A stretch of 64,000 nt of DNA from Luteimonas vadosa. Its GTDB lineage: Bacteria > Pseudomonadota > Gammaproteobacteria > Xanthomonadales > Xanthomonadaceae. Below the pieces are notes generated by a model. That model was not told the origin of the DNA, ran no database searches, and saw only the letters and a list, made by a program, of their open reading frames with translations. This document shows positions 34,838 to 44,049 of this stretch, piece after piece; positions within the stretch are counted from its first letter, which is position 1, and each line of letters opens with the position of its first letter. The position numbers and the translations under genes were made by a program. The stretch lies in NCBI RefSeq assembly GCF_039543545.1, contig NZ_BAABJY010000001.1, positions 1,116,001 to 1,180,000 of the forward strand, given 5' to 3'.

Positions 34838-35875
34838 ATGGACTCCCTGACCCAGATGCTGCTCGGTGGTGCGATCGCGGCGGTGGTCGCGCCGGCCCAC
34901 CACAGGCGGGCCGCGCTGCTGGCGGGGGCCGCGCTGGGCACCCTGCCGGACCTCGACGCGCTGCCGATCGCGCTGCTGACCGACGATCCGGTCCTGCGGA
35001 TGACGCTGCACCGTGGCGCGAGCCATTCGCTGTTGGTGCTGCCGCTGGTGGCGGTCCTGCTGTGGTGGCTGTTCAGGCAGCGCAACGGCCGCGTGGCCGA
35101 GGCGCCGGTCCGGTGGTTCTGGGCAATCGGGTTGGCGCTCTGCACGCATCCCGTGCTGGACGCCTTCACGGTCTACGGCACCCAGCTGCTCTGGCCGTTG
35201 CCCTCGCCGCCGGTGATGTGGTCGAGCGTGTTCATCATCGACCCCTTGTATACGGTGTGGCTGCTGCTGGCGTGCGTGGCGGCATGGTGGTGGCAACAGC
35301 GCCTCGCCGCGCAGCGCGTGCTGGTGGCGGGCCTGGCCTTGAGCACGGCCTACCTGGGCTGGTCGCTGCTGGCCAAGGCGCAGGTGGATCGCGAGGCGGA
35401 GCAAGCGCTGGCGGCGATGGGCATTGAGGACGCGCCAAGGTTCTCGGTCCCCATGCCGTTCAACACCTTGCTGTGGCGGGTCGTCGCAATGACGCCTGGC
35501 GGCTACGTCGAGGGTTTCCGCTCCTTGGTCGCCGACCAGGGGCCCATGACCTTCCGGGCCTACCCGTCGGACGTGCAGGCACTGGAGGACGCGGCCCAGG
35601 TGCCCGCCGTGCGTCGCCTGTCCTGGTTCACCCACGGCTTCCTGCGCGCGCGGGCGTCGGGCGGCATGCTGGTCCTCGGTGACCTGCGCATGGGCAGCGA
35701 GCCCGACTACGTCTTCGCGTTCGCGGTCGCCCGCCGTGGTCGCGGTGGCTGGAACGCCATGGCGCCACGCGCCCTGGACATGGAGCGGGCGCCCGGTGCG
35801 TTGCTGGGCGAGACATGGAATCGCATCTGGGAACAGCCCATGCGCACCCAACCCGCGCGGCCGGCGCCGCCGTAG
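34838..35875 (+). CDS. membrane metal-dependent hydrolase (YdjM/DUF457 family)
   Basis: A 345-residue inner-membrane protein of the LexA-regulated/YdjM-like metal-dependent hydrolase family. It begins MDSLTQMLLGGAIAAVVAP; H-rich motifs follow in the membrane region: LPDLDALPIAL, TLHRGASHSLLVLPL and CTHPVLDAFTVYGTQ, which carry the conserved Asp/His residues. Five or so hydrophobic helices span residues 1-200, and the C-terminal half is soluble. An upstream ATG at 34766 would overlap the metK promoter region, so 34838 is preferred. A TAGCAT at 34825-34830 placed seven bases before the ATG suggests a leaderless start. The substrate is unknown. Confidence 0.8.
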   Translation: MDSLTQMLLGGAIAAVVAPAHHRRAALLAGAALGTLPDLDALPIALLTDDPVLRMTLHRGASHSLLVLPLVAVLLWWLFRQRNGRVAEAPVRWFWAIGLALCTHPVLDAFTVYGTQLLWPLPSPPVMWSSVFIIDPLYTVWLLLACVAAWWWQQRLAAQRVLVAGLALSTAYLGWSLLAKAQVDREAEQALAAMGIEDAPRFSVPMPFNTLLWRVVAMTPGGYVEGFRSLVADQGPMTFRAYPSDVQALEDAAQVPAVRRLSWFTHGFLRARASGGMLVLGDLRMGSEPDYVFAFAVARRGRGGWNAMAPRALDMERAPGALLGETWNRIWEQPMRTQPARPAPP

Positions 35876-35926
35876 GCATGGCGGGCCGGCACGATGCGGA
35901 CGAAGCCCCGTCCGCGTTCGGGGTGC

Positions 35927-36244
35927 TTACAACCTTGGTTCCTCGGTTTGCGGCTGTTCCTGCAGGGCCAAGGCGTCGGCTGGCAGGCGGGTGCGCGCCG
36001 GGATGCCGTTGGCGACCAGTCTCTGGTATTCGTCGTGGCCGACCGCGGCGATGAATTTCTCCAGCGAGCGTTGGTAGGTGTAGCGATACTCGGCATACGC
36101 CGTTCGGTTACCGATCACCATCTGCACCTTGCGTTCGCTGAGCCCACTGCGCTCGGCCAGTTCCGCCACAGGATCATTGCCACCTGCCCAGGCGGGCGCG
36201 ATCGCGAACAGGGCGAGGATCGAAAGGGTGGATTTCGCGTTCAT
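35927..36244 (-). CDS. small secreted protein
   Basis: A 105-residue protein with signal peptide MNAKSTLSILALFAIAPAWA and a mature part of about 85 residues (LSERKVQMVIGNRTAYAEYR, QRSLEKFIAAVGHDEYQRLV) rich in charged and helical residues, ending ALALQEQPQTEEPRL. A strong AGGAGG-like site lies ahead of the ATG on this strand. No domain is recognised and the family is unknown to me. It converges with the YdjM-like gene; a GCGGACG/CGTCCGC dyad at 35894-35916 without T-tract lies between the two stops. Confidence 0.7.
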   Translation of the reverse strand: MNAKSTLSILALFAIAPAWAGGNDPVAELAERSGLSERKVQMVIGNRTAYAEYRYTYQRSLEKFIAAVGHDEYQRLVANGIPARTRLPADALALQEQPQTEEPRL

Positions 36245-36428
36245 CTTGGCCTCCTGACCCGACGGGGTCGTGCCGAGGCAGCGGCGGCGGGCGGCCGCCA
36301 GGGGGACTACCCCGGTGTCCGGCATTACCTCACGATCGCGCTGCCTGCGCATGCGCCATTGGCAACGATGACTTTCGTCCAACCGCGCGAGCCCGGCGCC
36401 GTAGCCACGCGCGCCATCGGCGACGGAT

Positions 36429-37427
36429 TCAAGCCGCCAATCGCAGTGCGGGCCGGGTACCGGCGATCAACGCATCGAAGTAGTCACGGGTCAGGTCGAG
36501 CTGGCTGCGTGCGTCACAGGCGCGGTTCACCACGGCGCGGAAGGCCGTGTTCTCGGGCCGGTCCTTCGCGTACCACCCCAGGTGCTTGCGCGCGATGCGC
36601 ACGCCACTGGTTTCCCCGTAGAACGCGTGCAGGTCGTGCAGGTGTCCGAGCAGGACGTCGCGTACTTCGGCCAGTGATGGTTCGGGCAAGGAGTCGCCCG
36701 TGGCCAGGTAGTGGGCGATCTCGCGGAAGATCCAGGGCCGCCCTTGCGCCGCGCGGCCGACCATCACCGCATCGGCGCCGGTGTGTTCCAGGACGAAGGC
36801 GGCCTTGTGCGGCGAGTCGATGTCGCCGTTCGCGATCACCGGGATCGACAACGCGGACTTGATCGCGGCGATGGTGTCGTACTCCGCGGTGCCGGTGTAC
36901 TGCTGGTCGCGGGTGCGGCCATGCACGGCCAGCGCCGCGATGCCGGCGTCCTCGGCGATGCGGGCGATGGTCGGGGCGTTGCGGTGCGTCGCGTCCCAGC
37001 CGGTGCGGATCTTCAGGGTCACCGGCACGTCGACCGCGCGCACGACTGCGTCCAGGATGCGCGCCACGAGCGCCTCGTCCTGCATCAACGCCGATCCGGC
37101 CCAGACCTTGCAGACCTTCTTCGCCGGGCAGCCCATGTTGATGTCGATGATCTGCGCGCCGTGGTCGACGTTGTGGCGGGCCGCTTCCGCCATGACCGCG
37201 GGATCGGTGCCTGCGATCTGCACGCCGATCGGGTCGGGCTCGCCGGCATGGTCCATCCGCCGCAGCGACTTCTCTGTGTTCCAGAAGCGCGGGTCGCTGG
37301 TGGTCATCTCCGACATCGCCATGCCCGCGCCCAGCCGCTTGCACAGCTGCCGGAACGGTTTGTCGGTGACGCCCGCCATCGGGGCGAGGATCACCGGCGG
37401 TTCGATGCGGTAGGGGCCGATCTGCAT
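36429..37427 (-). CDS. dusB: tRNA-dihydrouridine synthase B
   Basis: Flavin enzyme reducing uridines in the tRNA D-loop. From the ATG at 37427 the product is 332 residues. It has PPVILAPMAGVTDKPFRQL, IIDINMGCPAKKV (catalytic Cys), TLKIRTGWD, AVHGRTRDQQYTG, PVIANGDIDSP and VMVGRAAQGRPWIFREI. In enterobacteria dusB is followed by fis; here the downstream gene on this strand is the small secreted protein, so fis is not adjacent. An open frame to 37454 adds nine residues (MALAARIPR) without an RBS. Confidence 0.94.
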   Translation of the reverse strand: MQIGPYRIEPPVILAPMAGVTDKPFRQLCKRLGAGMAMSEMTTSDPRFWNTEKSLRRMDHAGEPDPIGVQIAGTDPAVMAEAARHNVDHGAQIIDINMGCPAKKVCKVWAGSALMQDEALVARILDAVVRAVDVPVTLKIRTGWDATHRNAPTIARIAEDAGIAALAVHGRTRDQQYTGTAEYDTIAAIKSALSIPVIANGDIDSPHKAAFVLEHTGADAVMVGRAAQGRPWIFREIAHYLATGDSLPEPSLAEVRDVLLGHLHDLHAFYGETSGVRIARKHLGWYAKDRPENTAFRAVVNRACDARSQLDLTRDYFDALIAGTRPALRLAA

Positions 37428-37600
37428 GCGGGGGATTCTAGCCGCCAGTGCCACGCGCGGTCCGCGGGTGCCCCCGGCCGTTCAGCCGCGCCGGGATCAG
37501 CCTTGGATCGAGTCGTTGAACCCCACGCCAGTGGGAGGGCCCCAGAGGGCGGTGGCGCGCTCGCGACGTGGAACACAGTCGGCGAAAGGGTCCGGGGCGG

Positions 37601-38569
37601 TCAGCCGCCGTAGCGGCTTTCCAGCTCGGGCCTGCGCGGCATGGACGCCGCGGCGCCGGTGCGTTCGGTCGAAAGCGCGGCGTAACGCGTGGCGAAGACG
37701 ATGTGCCCTTCGAATGCCTTGCCCGGCGCCCGGGCCAGCGACGCGGCGAGGGCACCGTTGAAAGCGTCGCCGGCGCCGGTGGTGTCGATGGCCTGTACGC
37801 GCTCGCCGGGGGTGCGGTAGTGCGGGCGATCATCGCCCCGGCGCAGGGCAGCCGGGTGGGACACGAAACACCCCGCGCTGCCGAGGGTCACCACGACCGT
37901 GCCGTGCGGCAGCAGGGCGCGGCACAGGTCATGCAACCGGGCCTGCTCGAGCATGGCGACCTCGTCCGGGTCGATGCGCTCGCCCAGGTGGTGGGCGAGC
38001 AGGCTGGCGAACTCGGTTTCGTTGGGGGTCAACACGTCGGCCAGGGACACCAGGCCTCCTGCCACGTCGATGTTCGCCGGCGCAGGATTAAGCACCGTGG
38101 CGACACCGGCATCGCGGGCCGCCTGCAGCGCCGCTTCCACCGTGGCGGGCGGGACCTCCAGTTGCGCCACGAGGATGCGCGCAGCCGAGATGTCCGCCCG
38201 GTGCGCACGCAGGTGTGCGACGGACAGTTCCGCGTTCGCGCCGGGCCCGAGCACGATGCAGTTCCGTCCCCGGGCGTCGATGAAGATGCCGGCCGTGCCC
38301 GTCGGCGCGTCGCTGCCCTGCGCATGCAATGCGATGCCGTCGGCTGCCGCCAGGTCCCGCGCCAGCCTCCCGCCGCTGTCATCACCCAGCGCGCAGACGA
38401 AAGTGGTGGCGGCGCCGGCGCGCGCGGCGGCGACCGCCTGGTTGAATCCCTTGCCGCCGGCGCCACTGGCGTAAAGGCCGGCGAGGGTCTCGCCGGGACG
38501 GGGCAGGGCGTCGCTGGTCCAGGCGTGGTCGACGTTGAACGAACCGACGACGACGACGCCCGTGCTCAC
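37601..38569 (-). CDS. ribokinase-like PfkB-family sugar/nucleoside kinase
   Basis: Phosphorylates ribose or a nucleoside in salvage. The 322-residue protein has the PfkB boxes: GASGKGFNQAVAAARAGA-like start (SGAGGKGFNQAVAAARAG), and C-terminal IDTTGAGDAFNGALAASLA with the catalytic Asp and anion hole. The middle carries LGPGANAELSVAH, VLTPNETEFASLL and GTVVVTLGSAGCFV. The GTG start at 38569 overlaps the nupC stop by four bases (GTGA), so it is cotranscribed with and translationally coupled to the nucleoside transporter. A role in nucleoside-derived ribose salvage is the most natural reading; nucleoside kinase specificity cannot be excluded. Confidence 0.9.
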   Translation of the reverse strand: MSTGVVVVGSFNVDHAWTSDALPRPGETLAGLYASGAGGKGFNQAVAAARAGAATTFVCALGDDSGGRLARDLAAADGIALHAQGSDAPTGTAGIFIDARGRNCIVLGPGANAELSVAHLRAHRADISAARILVAQLEVPPATVEAALQAARDAGVATVLNPAPANIDVAGGLVSLADVLTPNETEFASLLAHHLGERIDPDEVAMLEQARLHDLCRALLPHGTVVVTLGSAGCFVSHPAALRRGDDRPHYRTPGERVQAIDTTGAGDAFNGALAASLARAPGKAFEGHIVFATRYAALSTERTGAAASMPRRPELESRYGG

Positions 38570-39891
38570 ATCGGGACCTGCTGCGGGATGCCGCTCGCGG
38601 AAAAGTAGGTGAGCACGCCGGCGATCGTCGCGGTCATCAGCGTGGCGATCGACCCGCCGAGCACCGCGCGCAGGCCGAAGCGCGCGAGGTCGCTGCGGCG
38701 TTCGGGCGCGATGCCGCCGATGCCGCCGATCTGGATCGCGATCGAGCTGAAGTTGGCGAACCCGCACAGCGCGTAAGTGGCGATCAGGCGGCCCTGGTCG
38801 GTCAGCGTCACGCCGGGCACGCCGCCGCGCAGGATGTCGCCCAGCTGCACGTAGGCCACGAACTCATTGAGCACCACCTTCGTGCCGATCAGGCCGCCGA
38901 CGGTGATCGCGTCCTGCCAGGGCACGCCGATCAGCCAGGCGATCGGCGCGAGCAGGTAGCCGAGCAGCGACGACAGGTCGGTCGGACGCCCCAGCATCGC
39001 CTCCAGTCCGGTGACCTGGCCCAACCAGGCCAGCGGCGCATTGATCAGCGCGATCAGGGCGATGAAGGCCAGCAGCATCGCGCCCACGTTCAGCGCCAGC
39101 TTGAGGCCGTCGGCGGCGCCCGCGGCGGCGGCATCGATGACGTTGGTGGTGGTCTTCTCGACCTCCACCTTGACCTCGCCCCGGGTCAGCGGCTCCCCGG
39201 TCTCCGGGACCAGGATCTTGGCGATCACCAGCGTCGCCGGCGCGGCCATGATGCTGGCGGTGATGAGGTGCTTGGCGTAGTAGGCCTGCTGCACGGGGTC
39301 GCCGCCGCCCAGCAGCAGCACGTAGGCGCCGAGCACGCCGCCGGCGATGGTCGCCATGCCGCCGACCATCAGCGTCAGCAATTCGGACGGGGTCATGCCG
39401 GCGATGTAGGGCTTCACCACCAGCGGCGCCTCGGTCTGGCCGATGAAGGCATTGGCGCAGACCGACAGCGTCTCTGCCCCGGACACGCGCATCAGCTTGG
39501 TGATGACCCAGGCCATGCCCGAGACGATCTTCTGCATCACGCCCAGGTGGTAGAGCACGCTCATGAAGCTGGCGAAGAAGATGATCGTCGGCAGCACCTG
39601 GAAGGCGAACACGAAACCGAACTTCGCCGGGTCCGTGAAGTCGCCGAAGATGAAGCGAGCGCCCTGGGTCGTGAAGCCCAGCAGCTTGACGAAACCGGAG
39701 GACAGCACGTCGAACACGCTGGCACCCCAGGGGGTCAGCAGGACCAGCCCCGCGATGAGCAGTTGCAGCCCGAGTCCGGTCGCCACCAGTCGCCAGTCGA
39801 CGCGGCCGCGGTTGGTGGAGAACAGCCAGGTGATGCCGATCAGCACCGCCAGGCCCAGCAGGCCGAAACCGATCCGCGTGAATGCTTCCAT
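38566..39891 (-). CDS. nupC: NupC-family concentrative nucleoside transporter
   Basis: Imports nucleosides with protons or sodium. The 441-residue protein from the ATG at 39891 has about nine to ten helices and the CNT signatures TPWGASVFDVLSSGFVKLL, PTIIFFASFMSVLYHLGVM, ANAFIGQTEAPLVVKPYI (substrate and sodium site), MVGGMATIAGGVLGAYV, GTKVVLNEFVAYVQLG and CGFANFSSIAIQIGGIG. The start is preceded by an AGGAAA-type site. The downstream ribokinase-like gene overlaps its stop, a functional pairing for nucleoside use. Confidence 0.95.
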   Translation of the reverse strand: MEAFTRIGFGLLGLAVLIGITWLFSTNRGRVDWRLVATGLGLQLLIAGLVLLTPWGASVFDVLSSGFVKLLGFTTQGARFIFGDFTDPAKFGFVFAFQVLPTIIFFASFMSVLYHLGVMQKIVSGMAWVITKLMRVSGAETLSVCANAFIGQTEAPLVVKPYIAGMTPSELLTLMVGGMATIAGGVLGAYVLLLGGGDPVQQAYYAKHLITASIMAAPATLVIAKILVPETGEPLTRGEVKVEVEKTTTNVIDAAAAGAADGLKLALNVGAMLLAFIALIALINAPLAWLGQVTGLEAMLGRPTDLSSLLGYLLAPIAWLIGVPWQDAITVGGLIGTKVVLNEFVAYVQLGDILRGGVPGVTLTDQGRLIATYALCGFANFSSIAIQIGGIGGIAPERRSDLARFGLRAVLGGSIATLMTATIAGVLTYFSASGIPQQVPM

Positions 39892-39968
39892 CAGAGTTTC
39901 CTGGCCCGGGGCTGGAGTTGGCGCAGGGTAGGCGAGCCGGTGTCCCGCGGCAACCGAAGCGCCACGCG

Positions 39969-41105
39969 CTAGGCGTCGCGGGCGACCACCCGGTTCCGGC
40001 CTTCGCGCTTGGCCTGCTTCAGGCGCTGGTCGGCGACCTTGAGCAGGGACGACGCGCCGCTGCCATCCTGCGGCCATGCGGCGAGCCCCGCGCTGAAGGT
40101 GATGCGCAAGGCATCGTCGCCGCGCTCGGGCAGGAAACGTTGGCCCGCCACGGCCCTGCGCAGGCGATCCAGGCGTTCCCACGCGCTGCCGATCGGGCCG
40201 TGCAGGAGCATCACGAACTCCTGGCCGCCGATCCGCGCCAGCAATTCGTTCTCAGCGGCCATCCCGGCCAGGGTCGTGGCGAAATGGCGAAGCACCCGGT
40301 CCCCGCCCAGGTGCCCGATCTCGTCGTTGATCCGGGCGAAGTCGTCGATGTCGACCAATGCCAGGGTGAGCGAGGTGCGCACGTTACGCGAGGCCCCGAA
40401 CACCTGAGGCAGGCGCTGCAGCAGCCAGGCCCGGTTGGGCAGGCCGGTCAGGCCATCGCGACCGGAGAGGGCCACCAGCCGCTGCATCCGGTAGACGATG
40501 GTCGCGGTGAGCACGGTCATCATCAGCAGCAGCACCAGGCGCTCGACCTGGGTGGAAACCGATGCGGTGCCGTAGTCCACGGACACCAGCGTTTCGGGCG
40601 CTTCGGCGGCGGCGAACACGTACCCCACCAGCGCGGCGTACTGCACGATCGCCAGGCCTCCCGCGTACAGGGTCAACCGGCCGTCGTTGCGCAGCGCGGT
40701 AATGGCGATCGCGATGGCGTAGAAGCACCAGACGACCATGCTGTTGATGCCCGCCACCGGGTCGAGGAGGGAGAGCAGCAACAGCACGGCCGAGGTCAGC
40801 GTGACATCGTAGGTGGCGGTGGCATACGGCAGCCACGGTCGCTGGCGCCCGCCGCGGGCCAGTGCCAGCCAGACTTGCGCCATCGCATTGACCAGCACCG
40901 CCGCGGCCATCCCGGTCAGGACTTCCCGCGAGTCCGACCCGCCGGCGGCGGCGATGAGCGGCAGCGCCAGCACCAGCGCGGAGAGGACGGCGCGTATCCG
41001 GGCCACCAGCAGTTCGCCGCCCGCGCCGAGCTCGAGCATCACCTCGTCCGGTCGCGCCAGCAGTCGCTTCAGCAGATCGCCCAGCGGGTGCCCGGCCTCG
41101 CGCAT
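39969..41105 (-). CDS. membrane GGDEF-domain protein with degenerate GGQEF motif
   Basis: A 378-residue protein with six hydrophobic helices in residues 40-215 (for example IRAVLSALVLALPLIAAAG, ATATYDVTLTSAVLLLLSLL) followed by a GGDEF domain from about residue 225: SGRDGLTGLPNRAWLLQRLP and LALVDIDDFARINDEIGHLG. The active-site loop reads RIGGQEFVML, with Gln where Asp/Glu is needed for metal and GTP chemistry, and no RxxD inhibitory site precedes it. It may be a weak or inactive diguanylate cyclase or a c-di-GMP/GTP sensor. The start (MREAGHPLGDLLKRLL) has a GGCGGA site upstream. It is divergent from the aldo/keto reductase. Confidence 0.85.
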   Translation of the reverse strand: MREAGHPLGDLLKRLLARPDEVMLELGAGGELLVARIRAVLSALVLALPLIAAAGGSDSREVLTGMAAAVLVNAMAQVWLALARGGRQRPWLPYATATYDVTLTSAVLLLLSLLDPVAGINSMVVWCFYAIAIAITALRNDGRLTLYAGGLAIVQYAALVGYVFAAAEAPETLVSVDYGTASVSTQVERLVLLLMMTVLTATIVYRMQRLVALSGRDGLTGLPNRAWLLQRLPQVFGASRNVRTSLTLALVDIDDFARINDEIGHLGGDRVLRHFATTLAGMAAENELLARIGGQEFVMLLHGPIGSAWERLDRLRRAVAGQRFLPERGDDALRITFSAGLAAWPQDGSGASSLLKVADQRLKQAKREGRNRVVARDA

Positions 41106-41192
41106 GCATTCCGCCCCGTTCCCAGTCCGTGGGCAAGCATAGCGTGGCCGCGCAGGCCGGCCCGCCGGGCAACGAGGGGTCTCGTACACTGG

Positions 41193-41217
41193 CGGGAGCC
41201 GTCGAGGGAGTGAACCG
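41193..41217 (+). promoter_or_regulatory. candidate promoter element of the aldo/keto reductase gene
   Basis: TACACT at 41193-41198 matches a -10 hexamer, and the leader ends in GAGGGA, a usable ribosome binding site before the ATG at 41218. The -35 is not clear. Confidence 0.35.
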
Positions 41218-42186
41218 ATGCAATACCGCCGATTGGGATCCACCGGCCTGCCGCTGTCGGCGCTGTCGTTCGGCGCATGGACCACCTTCGGCAAGCACGT
41301 CGGCCGCGGTGACGCGCGGGAGCTCGTCGCCGCCGCCTGGGACCACGGCATCAACTTCTTCGACAACGCGGAGACTTACGCCAGCGGCGAAGCCGAACGG
41401 GTGATGGGCGACGTGCTGGCCGACCTGCGCCTGCCGCGGGACGGGTTCGCCGTCTCGAGCAAGGTCTTCTTCGGCGCGGCCGCGGAGCCGCTGCCGATGC
41501 AGCGCGGCCTGTCGCGCAAGCACGTGCACGACGCCTGCCATGATGCCCTGCGGCGGTTGCGCGTCGACTACCTCGATCTGTTCTTCTGCCATCGCCCCGA
41601 CCCGGATACGCCGGTCGCCGAGACCGTGTCCGCCATGGACGCGCTGGTCCGCCAGGGCAAGGTCCTCTACTGGGGCACGTCGGAATGGCCGGCCGCGCGG
41701 ATCCGCGAGGCGCACGCCGCGGCGCGCGACAACGGGTGGCAGGCCCCGTCGATGGAGCAGCCGCAGTACAACCTCCTGCACCGCGAGCGCGTGGAGCTCG
41801 AATACGCGCCGCTGTACGCGGAATACGGCATGGGCACCACGACCTGGTCGCCGTTGGCGTCGGGGTTGCTGACGGGCAAGTACGACGATGGCGTTCCGGA
41901 CGACTCGCGACTGGCCCGGGAGGGCTGGTTGCGGGACGGCGCGTTCGACTCCGGCACCCGGCGGCCGCAGCGCGCGCGGGCCTTCAGCGCCCTGGCCCGC
42001 GAGCTGGACGTGGCGCCCGCGCCGTTGGCGATTGCCTGGTGCCTGCGCAACCCGCACGTCTCCACGGTGCTGCTGGGTGCGAGCCGGGTCGGGCAACTGC
42101 TGCAGAACCTGGAAGCGCTGGCGCTGGCGGACCGCTTCGACCAGTCCGTCTGGCGCCGGGTGGAGTGCGCCACGGCCCTGCAATGA
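41218..42186 (+). CDS. aldo/keto reductase (Kv-beta-like family)
   Basis: NADPH-dependent carbonyl reductase, 322 residues, with the AKR tetrad visible: Asp and Tyr in NFFDNAETYASGEAERVMG, Lys in VSSKVFFG, His in LFFCHRPDPDTP. The C-terminal NADP segment is TVLLGASRVGQLLQNLEAL. It belongs to the family related to potassium-channel beta subunits and YghZ, detoxifying aldehydes such as methylglyoxal. The substrate cannot be known from the sequence. It stands alone on the plus strand between the GGDEF protein and the PDZ protein gene. Confidence 0.93.
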   Translation: MQYRRLGSTGLPLSALSFGAWTTFGKHVGRGDARELVAAAWDHGINFFDNAETYASGEAERVMGDVLADLRLPRDGFAVSSKVFFGAAAEPLPMQRGLSRKHVHDACHDALRRLRVDYLDLFFCHRPDPDTPVAETVSAMDALVRQGKVLYWGTSEWPAARIREAHAAARDNGWQAPSMEQPQYNLLHRERVELEYAPLYAEYGMGTTTWSPLASGLLTGKYDDGVPDDSRLAREGWLRDGAFDSGTRRPQRARAFSALARELDVAPAPLAIAWCLRNPHVSTVLLGASRVGQLLQNLEALALADRFDQSVWRRVECATALQ

Positions 42187-42288
42187 CGCTCGCCTGAGGC
42201 GCCGGGACCAGTCCGGCCCCGCGCATCCGCCGGATGGCGTCCCCCGGGACTCGGCGCGAGCCGCCGTCGGCGCGACCTGCGGTTGAGT

Positions 42289-43416
42289 CTAGGCAGCCAG
42301 CGACGGCCCGGGCATGGCCTCGTCCAGCATCGTGGTGGGGGCGGGTGGGGGCGGGGGTGGTGCGTTCTTCGGCGGCTTCGGCGCCCTGGGGGGACTGGGC
42401 GGCGCCGGTGGCAGCGGCGGCAGCGCATGCAGTGTCCTGGGCACGGTCAGTTGCGAGGTCGCGGGCTTGCGATCGCGCAGGTAGGTTACGGCGACCCTGG
42501 CGTTGTCCGGCTTGCCGCGCAGGGCATCCATCACCTCGCGTGGCGACGACACGGCCTTGCCCTCGATGCGCTGGATGACGTCGCCGGCCTGCAGGCCGTC
42601 CAGTTCGCCGGTCGAGAGCACCAGCACGCCACGGTCGGTGCCGAAGTAACGGCCCAGTCGCGCATCCACCGTCGCCAGGTTGAGTCCGTTCCAGCGCAAC
42701 GCCGACAGCAGGCGCGGCGCATCGCAATCCTTGCCCTTGCACTTGCCGTCCGGACCGATGCGGACGATTTCGCGGCGGATCTGCGGCGCCACCCCCGGCG
42801 AGCGCTCGGCCAGCACGGTTTCGATGTCGATGTCGCCGTCGTGGTCGCGGGCGATGAACATCGGTCCGTCCAGCGCGCCGTCCGAATTGCCGTCGTCGCG
42901 CCAGACGAAGACCTGGTCGTCCATCTTCGGGGTGACGTTCACCGCCGCCTCCCGGCCATCGCGCAGGTAGCCCAGCCGAAGCGGCTTGCCCGCCTCCATG
43001 CCTCGCAACAGCTTGCGGGCGTTGTCCACGCGCAGCTTGCCGTCGCTGCCCAGGATGCGGGTGCCGGCGATCGACACCAGCCGGTCGCCACTGCGCAGCC
43101 CCGCCTTCGCCGCGGCGCTGTCCGGCGTCACGCCAGAGATGCGCACGCCGCCCTGCTCGTCGGGGGTCATCAGGATGCCGATCATTGGTTTGCGCTCGAC
43201 GCGGCGCTCGACGCGCACGTCCACGTCCCCGCCGCGCTTGCGCGCCAATTCCGAAACGCGCGCCGCCGCCCGCCTGAGGTCTTCGCGCGCCGCGGCGAGT
43301 TCCTTGTCGTCCCCCGTTGCCGGAGCCGGAGCCTGCGCGTGCGCGGCCGACACCGGCAGCAGTACCGAAAGCGTGGCCGCGAGCAGGGTCGTGCTTTTCG
43401 TCGTTCGCATCATCAT
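42289..43416 (-). CDS. secreted PDZ-domain protein with proline-rich C terminus
   Basis: A 375-residue exported protein (signal peptide TTLLAATLSVLLPVSAAHA). Two PDZ-like domains are visible: MIGILMTPDEQGGVRISGV ... SAAAKAGLRSGDRLVSIAG at residues 80-170 and a second with GVLVLSTGELDGLQAGDVIQ at about 275-345. A short insert contains two cysteines (GKCKGKDCDAP). The C-terminal 45 residues are proline-rich (LPPLPPAPPSPPRAPKPP). There is no trypsin-like catalytic domain, so it is not a DegP protease but a binding scaffold. It ends the ECF sigma operon and may be its target or envelope sensor. M-M-M at the start leaves several equivalent start codons. Confidence 0.88.
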   Translation of the reverse strand: MMMRTTKSTTLLAATLSVLLPVSAAHAQAPAPATGDDKELAAAREDLRRAAARVSELARKRGGDVDVRVERRVERKPMIGILMTPDEQGGVRISGVTPDSAAAKAGLRSGDRLVSIAGTRILGSDGKLRVDNARKLLRGMEAGKPLRLGYLRDGREAAVNVTPKMDDQVFVWRDDGNSDGALDGPMFIARDHDGDIDIETVLAERSPGVAPQIRREIVRIGPDGKCKGKDCDAPRLLSALRWNGLNLATVDARLGRYFGTDRGVLVLSTGELDGLQAGDVIQRIEGKAVSSPREVMDALRGKPDNARVAVTYLRDRKPATSQLTVPRTLHALPPLPPAPPSPPRAPKPPKNAPPPPPPAPTTMLDEAMPGPSLAA

Positions 43417-43494
43417 GTCCTCGTAAGTTCTTCGTCGGTGATTTCGTGGGTGTGCGTCGGCCAGCCCGCGCTGCCGATGCCTGGACCGGGGGCG

Positions 43495-44049
43495 TCAGTC
43501 GACCTGGACCAGGCGGGCGTCGTACCGGTCGCCGTGCGCCGCCAGCCAGCGCCGCGTGCTGGCGAAACCGGCCGCCGCGCGCAAGGTGTCGACGCGCGCC
43601 TCCCAGAGGCGTCGCTGCTGAGCCGGCGCCAGGCCGGGTTGCATGAGCGCGGCATCGATGTCGGCGATCCGGGCGTCGAAGTCGCCGGCCAGGGCAGCCG
43701 CGGTCGCGCTGGCGACGCGGTCGTCGCGCGTCAGGCGCAGCAGCGATTCGAGTTGCTGGGACTCCGCGTAGAGCGGCTGCAACGGATCCTGAGTCGCACT
43801 GGCGACGCCCGTGGCGTCCTGGCCCGCGGGAACCGCGGTTCCGGGTACGGTCCGCATCTGCCAGGGCAACAGCACGGCGAGCCCGAGCGCAGCGGCCGCG
43901 GCGAGCCACCATGGCAGGCGGTGCCGCGGGCGGGCGTCGAGCCGTGCCGAAAGGCGACGCCAGCCGTCGGCGGGGGGGGATTCGAGCGGCAGCGCGGCGA
44001 AGGCGTCGGGCCAATCGCGCGGCGGGGGAGGCAGGCTGGCGTCAGGCAT
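43495..44049 (-). CDS. putative membrane-bound anti-sigma factor
   Basis: A 184-residue protein with a cytosolic N-terminal part (MPDASLPPPPRDWPDAF), one transmembrane helix (LPWWLAAAAALGLAVLLPW, residues 45-63) and a periplasmic C-terminal domain rich in Ala and charged helices (SQQLESLLRLTRDDRVAS, FDARIADIDAALMQPG). The position directly after an ECF sigma gene, with an 8-base overlap of their ends, is the classic place for an anti-sigma factor. No zinc-binding HxxxCxxC motif is seen, so it is not a ZAS-type. Assignment rests mainly on context. Confidence 0.65.
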   Translation of the reverse strand: MPDASLPPPPRDWPDAFAALPLESPPADGWRRLSARLDARPRHRLPWWLAAAAALGLAVLLPWQMRTVPGTAVPAGQDATGVASATQDPLQPLYAESQQLESLLRLTRDDRVASATAAALAGDFDARIADIDAALMQPGLAPAQQRRLWEARVDTLRAAAGFASTRRWLAAHGDRYDARLVQVD

